Below, piece after piece: positions 55,572 to 64,000 of a DNA stretch of 64,000 nucleotides. Every line of letters begins with the position of its first letter. The first letter of the stretch is position 1. Both the position numbers and the translations under genes were made by a program. Source of the DNA: Ampelomyces quisqualis (taxonomy: Eukaryota; Ascomycota; Dothideomycetes; Pleosporales; Phaeosphaeriaceae); the NCBI GenBank assembly GCA_018398575.1, contig JAGTXZ010000006.1, positions 1,240,001-1,304,000 on the forward strand, in the 5' to 3' direction. Below the pieces are notes generated by a model, which worked only from the letters and a program-made list of their open reading frames with translations, was not told where the DNA came from and did no database searches.

Positions 55572-56996
55572 TCACTCACCCCCGCCAAACTTCCTCTTCA
55601 CCCCTCCCGCACCACCATTCCTCTTCGTATGCACCATCGGCGCAACAGGCGCCATGCCCATGCTCTTCTTCTCTCCCAACACAGACTTACCCAGAAACAT
55701 GGGCAGCATCCCACCCTCCTCCTCCTGTTCCTCCTCCTCCTCCTTCCCACCACCTTCATCACCGCAATCATCTTCCTCCTCGCGCTGCTCGCGCTGCTCG
55801 CGCTCCCTCTCCTCCCTCTCCCGAATCTCACGCCGCAACTCCTGCATCTGCACCCGATATGCCTGGGGCACATTAGCGTTGCCGCCGAAGCGCGCGATGA
55901 GGTCTGTTTTGCGGGATTTGTACATGGTGCGGAGGGCGGGGGTGGAGAGGGCTGCGAGGGATTTGGGGTGTTTGCCTGCTGCGTCTTGGACGGAGGAGGA
56001 GGAGGGGTTCGGGGTGGCGCTGCTGGTGGTGGGGCCGGGGGAGGTGAAGAGGGGGGAGGAGGAGTTGTAGTCTGGGCGGCGGCGGGGGGTGGCGGGTTCG
56101 TCGTGGGGGGGTTCGTGAGAGGTTGGGCGAGGTTCTGGGCGGCGGGGAGTAGGGGGGCTGCGGAAGGTGGTGGTGCGATGTGTGTCGGGCTGGACGCGTG
56201 CGTTGGTCTTGTTGTTCTGGCGGTGTGGAGTTCGTGGCGGCGGCATTTCGCTCGTTGGAAGTGGATGATCGGGCTCGGGTTCAGCGTCGTTGAACAGCGC
56301 CTCGATATCATCTTGCTGCGTGGGCCTGTCGTCTTGCTCGCCGCCTCCAGTCGCATCTCCAGCACCATCCTGTGGCGCATCAGGCATATCTAGCTCCTCG
56401 TCCTTCTCCTGCTCCTTCTCCCCATCCTCCTGCGGCGCAAAATCTTTCCGAAACTGCGGCGCGCCCCGAACAACCTTCTTCCCACTGCCCTCCTCAAAGT
56501 CCTGCAGCACAGACTTCAGCTCGACGATACTCTTGTGCAGCTCAGGAAAGTCTGTGCCGACATTGCTGTACACCGACACCACGTTCCACGCCGCCATCAT
56601 CAGGTTGTCGAAGTTGGGGAAAGCAGTCTTGACAACGTTGTTGAAGATATCGACTTTGATGGCGCTGGGGATGGCGTTGAAGATTTCGGCTTTGGACGAG
56701 GCGGGGATGGTAGCGAGACCGATGTGTGTGCGCTTGTTGGAGACGTGTTGCGCGATGGAGGAGTTGGGGCGGCGCTTTCGATGACCTGCGAGGTGTCAAT
56801 GCGAAAACATGGGAGAGGGAAGATGTACTGACCTGTAGAAGACGGACCATCCTGTGTGGTTGTGGTTGGATCCGAGTCGAAGACTGCAAGAGTCTTATCT
56901 AAATTAGCACACGATTGCCAATGGGAAAATTCCTAGTCGCCTGGACTTTGCTTTGTCTCCAATCCCGCAGCCTGCGTACGAAGCACCTCTGAACAT
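55572..56996 (-). CDS. uncharacterised low-complexity nuclear-type protein
   Basis: Proposed exons 56987-56996, 56833-56883, 55572-56785; total 424 residues if the 10-nt first exon is right. The secure part reads SSTGHRKRRPNSSIAQHVSN, KRTHIGLATIPASSKAEIFN, AIPSAIKVDIFNNVVKTAFP, NFDNLMMAAWNVVSVYSNVG, a folded helical region of about 100 residues. It is followed by long acidic, Pro/Arg/Thr-rich stretches, a helical segment (LAALSTPALRTMYKSRKTDL), a Glu/Arg coiled coil, a Glu-run and a Gly/Lys end (GGAGGVKRKFGGG). The RKRR cluster may be a nuclear localisation signal. No family recognised. The start lies only 30 bp after the stop of the next gene upstream, so the two might be one gene. Confidence 0.6.
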
Positions 56997-57026
56997 GGAA
57001 GAAGAAAGTAAAACACGACGAAATCA

Positions 57027-57560
57027 TCAAGAACATACCTCTCCCTGCACAAACTCATCTGCCGGCTCATTCTCCACCATACCATACGCCACCTGCCTCA
57101 TCTCGTTGATCTGCTTCATCCGAGCCCAAATTGCCTTGAACTTTGTCTCGAAGAAAGTAAGCATACCCCCCGCGATGAATGAATGGATTGGCAGCGACTC
57201 CAAGAGCGCGTCATCTTCTGGAAGCGCCTTCTCTGTACGCATCTCAAACGCTCCATCCTCAACTGTCAGGTAGGCGTGGTAAACACCAGGAACCATGCCC
57301 TTGTCGCTGGGGTAGAATTCCACGTTGCCGAGATCGAAGCGAGAAGCGTATTCTTTGAGCGAGACCATCATGAGAGGAGGAACAATGGTACCGTTGACGC
57401 GCTTGTAGGCGGGTGGCTCATACTCGTTGAGGCCCTCCATGAAGGTGTCGAGATGGCGGGGATCGAGCCAGCGGAGATTGTCGCGAAGGATGAGAGCACG
57501 CTTCTGCGTCTGGTTGAGGGAGTGGAAGACGGGCGCCGCTTTCGCTACGTCGAACGACAT
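57027..57560 (-). CDS. uncharacterised protein, possibly exon 1 of the neighbour
   Basis: An uninterrupted 177-residue frame starting MSFDVAKAAPVFHSLNQTQK and containing LILRDNLRWLDPRHLDTFME, VPPLMMVSLKEYASRFDLGN, GVYHAYLTVEDGAFEMRTEK and SFIAGGMLTFFETKFKAIWA. The composition is clearly coding. It ends GEVCS at a TGA, but the sequence GAG|GTATGT just before the stop is a strong splice donor, so the frame probably continues in a downstream exon. The first half resembles an ordered alpha/beta domain. No family recognised. Confidence 0.6.
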   Translation of the reverse strand: MSFDVAKAAPVFHSLNQTQKRALILRDNLRWLDPRHLDTFMEGLNEYEPPAYKRVNGTIVPPLMMVSLKEYASRFDLGNVEFYPSDKGMVPGVYHAYLTVEDGAFEMRTEKALPEDDALLESLPIHSFIAGGMLTFFETKFKAIWARMKQINEMRQVAYGMVENEPADEFVQGEVCS

Positions 57561-58569
57561 GGCTTTGGCAGAAGTTGAGTTGAATGTTTTGAGCGGATCC
57601 GGGCTACCGACGAGTTGGAAGTCGTGCGCGCAGGTAAATTTTGGAGAGCTTGTGTTCTCCAGGCGTGTAAAAAGTCGGCTGTGAAAACGTTAGCATGCTC
57701 CTTGCCGTCACCGGCGGGGCAAAAGCATGAGCGGTCGGGGCGCGGCTCACCTGAAGAACTTAAGAAGTCGTGTTACACCTGAGCAAATCACGATACCGTG
57801 AGTGCCTTCTGCCTCTGCTGAATTGCAAGGCTTGCAGTACCGGGTAGCCAAGCTCTTGAACAGGCCGCAGCGAATTGCGGTCGCAGTTGAGTTGACAGTG
57901 GTGGGCAAGTGCACGAGGAGGGGTGGGGGAAAATCAGTATATATGTGTACAGACAAAAGTGGTTGCCGTAGTGATCTCTCACTTTTACGCTACCCAGGGA
58001 GCGCAAGTAAAGGTAGCCGTTGATCGGTCTAAAAAGGGCCTTTGCCACACTCAGTGAATTGTAGCCTGTCTGAAACTTCAAATCATCCAAAGGATCGATT
58101 CGAATTCATTCGGGCTTGGCCATGAGTGACCAAGTACTACAGGTGGCCACCAGGCTCAAGGAAGTTCTAACAAAACAAGATGATGAAGACTTCAGCAAAA
58201 TGTGGCTTTTGAAATGGTCTTGGAAGACAGATTCGTGCTTGAAAATACCTCGGCACGAGACAATTATTAGGAATATATAGAAAGAGGATTTAATAAGAGT
58301 TTTTAACATGTATGCTGAGTTGGAAGGTCGACTGGAAACTAAGGTGTGAATTTCACGCCCATTTTCGAAATAAGCATGACAACAGATGTGCTCGATTGGA
58401 GGAGAAGAGGGAAGAGGGGGACTTTATAGATCAAGTGTAATGAAGATTCGAGCTCGACTGGGATGAATATTATGAGCTTACCATATCGGGCATGCATCTA
58501 CCTTTACTCTTACACCATGACAGGGCGTGCACGCATGGATATCTCTTTTCAATGAAGATATAACCAAGC
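57561..58569. other. intergenic, no feature seen
   Basis: One kilobase between the uncharacterised gene and the Rpt2 stop. It would hold the promoter of the former and 3' signals of the latter. Only short chance frames. Confidence 0.4.
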
Positions 58570-60120
58570 TTACAAGTACAGTCCTTCTGGCTCGCCCTCG
58601 GTCTTTGTCTTGAGCACTCGTTCCCTAGCACTACGGAAGTCCTCCATGTTGACCCTCATTCTTCGCTCACGAAGAGCCAAGAGACCCGCTTCGGAACAGA
58701 TGGCCTTGATGTCAGCACCGGAGAGATCGTCCTTCTGGTTGATGAATTCGTCGAGATCGACATCTTCGTTCAGCGACATCTTAGAGGTGTGGAGGGTGAA
58801 GATTTTCTTCTTTGTAGATTCTGTTTGGCTGTTAGTTTGATGCTTATCGACAGCGTGAGAAGACTTACGATCTGGGTTCTCGAACAAGATCTTTCGGTCG
58901 ATACGTCCAGGGCGAATCAGGGCCGGATCAAGAGTCTCAATCTTGTTCGTAGCCATGATGACCTTGACGTCGCCACGATCATCGAAGCCGTCCAGCTGGT
59001 TGAGCAGCTCCAACATGGTGCGCTGAATCTCTCGCTCGCCTCCGGATGTCGACTCGTAACGCTTTGTGCCAATAGCGTCAATCTCGTCGATGAAGACAAT
59101 GGAGGGCGCGTTCTCCGCGGCAGTCTGGAACAACTGTCGCACTAACCTGGGACCGTCTCCAAGGTACTTCTGGATCAACTCACTTCCGACAATACGCAGA
59201 AACGTTGCGCTGGTCTGATTTGCTACGGCCTTTGCCAACAGAGTCTTTCCAGTTCCCGGGGCGCCATAGAGAATGACACCCTTTGGCGGCTTGATGCCCA
59301 TCTCCTCGTACAACTCGGGATGTAGCAGCGGCAGCTCAACTGCCTCTCGGACCTCCTGAATCTGCTGTTCTAGACCACCAATGTCTGCATACGACTCTGT
59401 GGGTGCCTTGTCCAGCTTCATGACCGACACCAGCGGATCTGCGTCGTCTGTGAGCACACCCACCACCGACACTGACTTGTGATGGAGCAGAATGCTGGCG
59501 CCTGGCTCAAGAAGGTCCTTGTCAACGAAGGACATGATGGAGACGTAGTACTCGGGCCCGGTGGCGCTGGAGACAATGGCATGGTCGTCGTCGATAAGCT
59601 CCTCGAGATTTCCGACACCCATGGGGCTGCCGCGCATGTCGTCGACCCGCGACCGCTCGTCTGCGTTTCGGTCTGCGGCCTCGTCGCCGCCAGCAGACGC
59701 GGCAGGTGCATTCCCCTCCTTGACCGCCTTGGCCTTGCGTAGCCGCTCCTGGTTCTCGACGTACTCCTCCTCTAGCAGCAGGTGGTCGTGGATGCGCTGC
59801 ATCCGCAGGTATCTCAGCTTGCATCGTGCAGTGGGGTAGACGATCGGAAGCTTCGCGGCGGCGCTGGGGCCGGCTTGCTTCTTCTTCTTGCGGCCGATGC
59901 GGGTCGTGGGCTGTGGTGGAGGCTCGTACTTTGGCTTGTCCTTCTGCGCAAACCGTTAGTCTCAGACAGTTGCCACGGTCCGGCACGTGTCGAGCGCCGT
60001 ACCTTGTCTTTCTTGCTCTTGTCGTCACCGGGCGGGCCGCCTCCGGCGCTGGACTGCTGGTTGCCCTGCCTGCTATCAGTATGCCGTCATGTGACTTCCG
60101 AAGGGAGGCGAGCCCACCAT
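58570..60120 (-). CDS. RPT2: 26S proteasome regulatory ATPase Rpt2
   Basis: Four exons: 60118-60120 (ATG alone), 60003-60065, 58869-59943, 58570-58820; 463 residues, phases close. The spliced N-terminus MGNQQSSAGGG fits the conserved N-myristoylation signal of Rpt2. Next come PKYEPPPQPTTRIGRKKKK, YLRMQRIHDHLLLEEEYVEN coiled coil, the OB domain, and the AAA core: YADIGGLEQQIQEVREAVEL, GAPGTGKTLLAKAVANQTSA (Walker A), IVFIDEIDAIGTKR (Walker B), GGEREIQRTMLELLNQLDGF, RPGRIDRKI (arginine fingers). The C-terminus EPEGLYL gives the HbYX-like LYL tail that opens the 20S gate. The last intron (48 nt) is stop-free. It diverges from UBC1. Confidence 0.96.
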
Positions 60121-60817
60121 GACACGTGATCAGTGCAGACGAAGTTCAGCGGTGTGGGGATTTGGGCGGGAAGGCTGAGGTTGTTTGGAAGCGGGCAGGC
60201 TCGAACAGCGGATGATGGCGGCGGTGCGGCGGCGGCGGCGTGTTTGTCACGTCGGTGGTCGACGAGGCCGCGCTGATGGTAACGTTGGCTTAGCTTAGCT
60301 TAGCTTCCCAGGGCGCTTATGTAAGGTGTTGGTGACGCCACAGCCTTAACTAGCCGCAGCTGCCTCGACCATGCATCCGCCTCATCTTTCACCAAAAGAG
60401 CGCCAGACACGTCGACGACGCCAGGAACAACAAACCCGAAGCTTCTTCCGTGTCTTGTCCTGCATCCGGCGCAGCTCCACTGTACAGTACAACAGTACAC
60501 CAACGTTGTTGAGATATCGCCCGGTGAACACGAATCGTGCTCTGGCCCCGCGGTTGCATCCGAGCTTCGCCCAGCTCCCCACGCGGGCCACCAGGTGCTC
60601 TTGAGCCTCCTGCCCGCCCACGATAGCCGCCTCTTGTCTGCGTATGTATTGCCCGGCTTGCATCACCTGCGCCAGTCAATCACAGCGTGTCCAAGCTCAA
60701 AGCACTGCCCAGCTCGTGAAACCCCGCAGCAGTTGAAGCCTGAGGCTGACCACTTGCTGCCTACATACTTCACACGCCCTCCGCCCTCTCCTCACAACCA
60801 CTCGGCCACCACTCACC
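60121..60817. promoter_or_regulatory. shared divergent promoter, RPT2 / UBC1
   Basis: About 700 bp between two ubiquitin-proteasome genes in head-to-head orientation. I looked for the Rpn4-type GGTGGCAAA box and did not find it. A GCTTA tandem repeat lies at 60288-60306; CACGTGAT lies right at the RPT2 start. Confidence 0.5.
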
Positions 60818-61658
60818 ATGGCCTCTTCCAACCGCACTCGCCGCATTGCCAAGGAAATCGCCGACATCCAGAACGACCAGCTCTCCAAGATTGTTGTTGA
60901 GCCCGCAGGAAACGGCGATGACCTCACACATCTCCGCGGCCAGTTCTACGGGCCGCCAGACACCCCATACGAGGGCGGCTCGTTCTTTGTAGACATCAAG
61001 ATCCCGAGCGAATACCCATTTCGGCCGCCCGTCATGCGCTTTGAGACGAGGATCTGGCACCCCAATGTCAGCTCCCAGACCGTAAGCAGCTACTTTCCAT
61101 CGCATGGTACAGCCTTCTAACCTTTCAGGGCGCCATCTGCTTGGACACACTCTCCTCACAATGGTCACCAGTGCTGACCATCAAATCCGCCCTTATCTCT
61201 CTCCAATCCCTCCTAAGCACACCAGAGCCGAAAGATCCACAAGATGCCGAAGTCGCTAGCATGCTTCTCAAGAACCCTGCAGAGTTCGAGCACAAGGCGC
61301 GGGAGTGGTCCGTCAAGCACGCAGGGGCGCCCAAGAAGGAGATTGCCGAAGGCAGCGGAGGTGCCACGGCCGAATCCATCAAGAAGAAGCACCAGCAGGC
61401 CAAGGAGAACGAGGAGAAAGTCAAGCTTGCAGCGTACGTCGATGTAACATGATGGTGAAGCATTCCGGCTGACGATAATGCAGATACCACGGATACAACA
61501 AGCAACTCGTCGACCGCTTTGTCGCTATGGGCTTCGACGTGGAAGCTGTCGTAGCGTCTTTCGAGTACGTAGGAATCGACAGGATGGGCGGAGAAGACTA
61601 CGAATTGGAGGAGGCCTACATGGGTGACATTACCGCCCGCCTCTTCGGCGAGGCGTAA
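60818..61658 (+). CDS. UBC1: ubiquitin-conjugating enzyme E2 with UBA (Ubc1/UBE2K)
   Basis: Three exons 60818-61081, 61129-61433, 61484-61658; 247 residues, phases close. The UBC fold: MASSNRTRRIAKEIADIQND, LRGQFYGPPDTPYEGGSFFV, EYPFRPPVMRFETRIWHPNV, GAICLDTLSSQWSPVLTIKS with the catalytic Cys in ICLD, then LLSTPEPKDPQDAEVASMLL. A charged linker and a C-terminal UBA domain (LVDRFVAMGFDVEAVVASFE) complete the Ubc1/UBE2K layout. The normally conserved HPN motif is present (WHPN). Ubc1 extends Lys48-linked chains, including in ER-associated degradation and with the APC/C. Confidence 0.95.
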
Positions 61659-62417
61659 GCACCTGAAACACCTCCCATGCTGCGATTTTTCCGGTGGCCT
61701 GTACACGACATTCTAGCTGTTCCAGGCGCAGATGAGCAGCAGTGTAGACATGGAAGTACTACAGCGGCGTTCATTTATATATTAAAATATCATCGGCGAC
61801 GGAGTCAGGTTTGGGATTTTGTTGAATGCCGACGTACGGAGCACGTCTATGGAGTCCGGGATTTACGGGCCTTTTGAGACGACTTATTCTTCTTGGCTTA
61901 CAATACAAATACATCAATATCATTCAAGATTATGTATTACCTCTGCGTCGTCACTCCAAAACTACGGTTCAAATTTAACTCATCACAGCGCAAATGGCAG
62001 AATTTGTCTTACTAAGGACCTGTTCGGTACACTAGTTTGATACTGAGATCAGAGGGCAAGCGCATTGCCTATCCTAGAAGGATACAGCGAGCTGAGATTT
62101 AGGGGTCTGTTTAGCAACCTATCTCGCCTCATCTTAGATCAACCTAGAAGGGTAGGCGTTAGGCCAACTTGATCGATCACGTGGCCGAGATGGCACGACA
62201 AGAGAGGTCAAAATAACAGATTCGAGTTAGAGTGAAATACGATTCCTTCTGAAAGGTACGCACAAAGAAAACATTTGGATATCAACCCCTTGAAAAACAA
62301 ATCCCAAAGTACAAAGCGGAAAAATGTCAAGGTAGGTAGATCTACCTACCAAAGTCCGCTGAAGAACGCCGCTTGCTATGCAACACCAACCTAATCGTCT
62401 CCCCATCTCCGCCCATC
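61659..62417. other. intergenic with a dispersed-repeat remnant
   Basis: Beyond the UBC1 stop lies sequence including the repeat word at 62017-62050, then a related line GGGGTCTGTTTAGCAACCTA near 62103 and paired CCTAGAAGG/CCTTCTAGG-like words around 62075 and 62144. It looks like a small degenerate element. No open gene. Confidence 0.5.
62017..62050 (+). repeat. dispersed repeat copy B (CCTGTTCGGTACACT)
   Basis: Partner of 28176-28212. GACCTGTTCGGTACACTAGT then GATACTGAGAT. The shared 15-base core and the trailing CTGAGAT suggest the end of a transposon family in this genome. Confidence 0.6.
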
Positions 62418-63445
62418 TCACTTGCGATACTGCTGCAGCGGCTGAGCATGATACTCCGCGTCCATTTCCACGGGCCCCTGCGTCGCCGGAACCTCCCCAG
62501 GCTGCGGCGCAGAATACGCATACTTGTCTATTGGCGTGTTCTGCGCCACGCCTTGTTGCGCGCTGTACGCGGGGGCTTCGTGCGCTTGTTCCGATGGTTG
62601 GTAGGTATATCCTTGGTACGGATCGCTTGGTGCGGTGTAAGGGTTTGTTTTGGGTGCGCTGGCGGCAGAGGAGGAGGGCTTTTTGCGGCGCCAGAGAAAG
62701 AAGCTGGTTGCGCTGAGGAGTGCGAGGCCGCCTACGATACCGCCAATTGCGCCGCCGGATAGGCCAGAGGAGGAGTCGTTGGAGATTGAAGGTAAGGGGG
62801 AAGGGTCGGCGGATGGCGATGCCGAGTTGGATGCTGGTACGGAGGGTGTGGGTGTTGCTGAGGATGCGCCTGGGGTGGAGGATGTGAGTGCGAAGAGTTG
62901 TGCGCGGTCGATTGTGATGGAAGTTGCTCTTGGAGAGGCGGACTATAGGGATGTGTATTTGACGTTTAGTTCTGTTTTGTTAAGATAGCGAATTGGGTTT
63001 TGCTGTTTCGACCAGCAAATCCGAAACTGCTTCGCGTTTTTGGCACATTCTTCTCTGGGTAGAGTTAGGGTTATACTACTCAACTGTATTCGAGATCTTC
63101 GGATTACTTGTGACTTACGAATCGAGACAGCAGTAGTTGACATCAAGATTTGTGCAGCCAACTTGTTGTTCTGAGGGCTGGTTCGTTCCCGATCCACCAC
63201 AGCTGGATGCTCCGTTCCAGCATGGCCCGTCCTGGTTTCCGGGCTCACAACAGTATCATTTGCTTTTTAACATGTCGAGACTGCACATGTTCGGCGCTTT
63301 GCATTCGTAAATCATGTCTCCGCATTTCCGAGGCGCAGAGGAGTTTCCGCCATCACCAGCAAACGAGAAATCTTCGAAATGATGCCAGAACCGGCGAGGC
63401 CCCCAGGAAGGCGAACCAGGCCATTTGGGTCGCGCAAGAACGCAT
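62418..63445 (-). pseudogene. broken gene for a single-pass Cys-rich membrane protein
   Basis: The minus strand reads a signal peptide (MAWFAFLGASPVLA from 63424, or from Met at 63445), then after a one-base slip near 63377-63379 FEDFSFAGDGGNSSAPRKCG, DMIYECKAPNMCSLDM, an in-frame TGA at 63256-63258, YCCEPGNQDGPCWNGASSCG, VGCTNLDVNYCCLDS, a normal intron (63055-63119), EECAKNAKQFRICWSKQQNP, an in-frame TAG at 62943-62945, SASPRATSITIDRAQLFALT, a Ser/Thr/Pro stalk, a membrane helix (GAIGGIVGGLALLSATSFFL) with WRRKK stop-transfer, and a Tyr/Gln/Pro-rich tail. The family is a fungal surface or sensor-like type I membrane protein. Three lesions in otherwise preserved frames make this a recent pseudogene; sequencing error or stop readthrough are alternatives. 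Confidence 0.72.
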
Positions 63446-64000
63446 CTTGATAACCGGGTAGAGGGACCGAACGATTGGTTAAAGTTGCAGACAATGGGAT
63501 TGTTCCAGGACGGCGAAATGCGATGCAAAGATGCGGCACGGCGATCTTTAATGACCGGAGCAAAGTCACAGCGCAACTTGGGGCCCAGCGGGGTCTACGT
63601 TCACGTCGAGGCAGTGGCAGTGTTGTCAGGGGTTTGTAGAAGTTATGCCCGTGTAACCTTGCCGCTTATGGTGGACTTCGACCCGTCTTACATACGCTTG
63701 TTCGAGTGCCCTGCCGACCCAGACGGCTGGCAGGAGATATGGCTGGTCCTTGGGCCGATGCGCAGCCTCAAACCACCATTGCGTTCCAGGAACGTGGGCG
63801 ACGTAAGGCTGTTGGTCCAATATGCCAGCATCGCTAGACTCTGGAGCCTCCTTCAGCCCTCTGAGACACTAAAAAGCCACAGACAAGCTGTGCCACCACT
63901 GAAGGGCTCGGTTCAAAAATGGCACTGTCTGCTGAGGGTGTGGGCCAACCTAGTGGGAGGCCTGAACTGACCAATACAACAGGGTACGCAGTATGCATGT
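63446..64000. other. right edge, no supported gene
   Basis: A plus-strand frame at 63425-63970 is open but is partly antisense to the pseudogene and has no recognisable domain. The region may hold the promoter of the pseudogene. Confidence 0.35.

Noticed and set aside
55629..56393. Long plus-strand and second minus-strand frames over the low-complexity gene
   Set aside because: They are Leu/Gly- or Pro/Thr-homopolymeric products of the same biased sequence; the chosen frame continues from a folded N-terminal region.
63425..63970. 181-residue plus-strand frame at the right edge
   Set aside because: Its first part is antisense to the signal-peptide region of the pseudogene, and no domain is seen in the rest.

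Overview
This is a eukaryotic nuclear window, almost certainly from a filamentous ascomycete (Pezizomycotina; the gene set and style suggest Dothideomycetes, but this is inference). Genes lie on both strands, are split by introns of about 45-70 nt with GTAAGT/GTATGT donors and CTGAC/CTAAC branch sites, and include fungal families: Pet127, Hsf1, a Ste3-type pheromone receptor, Pin4/Cip-like R3H-RRM protein and RPA49. I rebuilt exon structures by reading splice sites and checking that the phases close; most models end at a stop with total length divisible by three.

Layout. 1-3134: mostly empty, possible partial gene at the left edge, an AT tract near 2.93 kb. 3.1-8.7 kb (minus): a UBA plus USP-like protein that seems catalytically dead, and mitochondrial Pet127. 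9.4-16.7 kb: a PH-like/LRR protein, a 126-residue membrane protein, a derlin (plus), and a small Gly-rich repeat protein (minus). 17.1-24.2 kb: RPA49 and a promethin-like hydrophobic protein diverging from one promoter, a hypothetical gene, the heat-shock factor Hsf1, and a possible 90-residue gene. 25.3-28.9 kb: an AT-rich accessory island flanked by two diverged direct copies of about 180 bp, which in the right copy is the promoter of the PIN4-like gene; it holds a secreted pepsin-family protein with altered active-site triads, an inverted fragment of that gene and a decayed gene start. 29-36 kb: PIN4-like protein, Lin1/CD2BP2, UFD1 and a small nuclear protein. 36.3-46.9 kb: a P5B ATPase (Ypk9 type), an HSL-family esterase, a coiled-coil membrane protein and the Ste3 receptor. 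47.6-55.3 kb: the 25-residue ribosomal protein eL41, an FHA protein kinase, a secreted LVIVD-repeat protein, and cyclin H. 55.5-61.7 kb: two uncharacterised proteins, proteasome ATPase Rpt2, and the E2 Ubc1, the last two divergent. 62-63.5 kb: a dispersed-repeat copy and a membrane-protein gene with two in-frame stops and a probable frameshift.

How the genes relate. Five loci belong to ubiquitin-dependent protein quality control (USP-like UBA protein, derlin, Ufd1, Rpt2, Ubc1), with Hsf1 as a regulator of proteostasis; derlin and Ufd1 act in the same ER-associated degradation route. The rest is general housekeeping (Pol I, TFIIH, U5 snRNP, ribosome, mitochondrial RNA), plus mating signalling. 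I found no tRNA, rRNA, CRISPR or bacterial-type feature and no intact transposase or reverse transcriptase.
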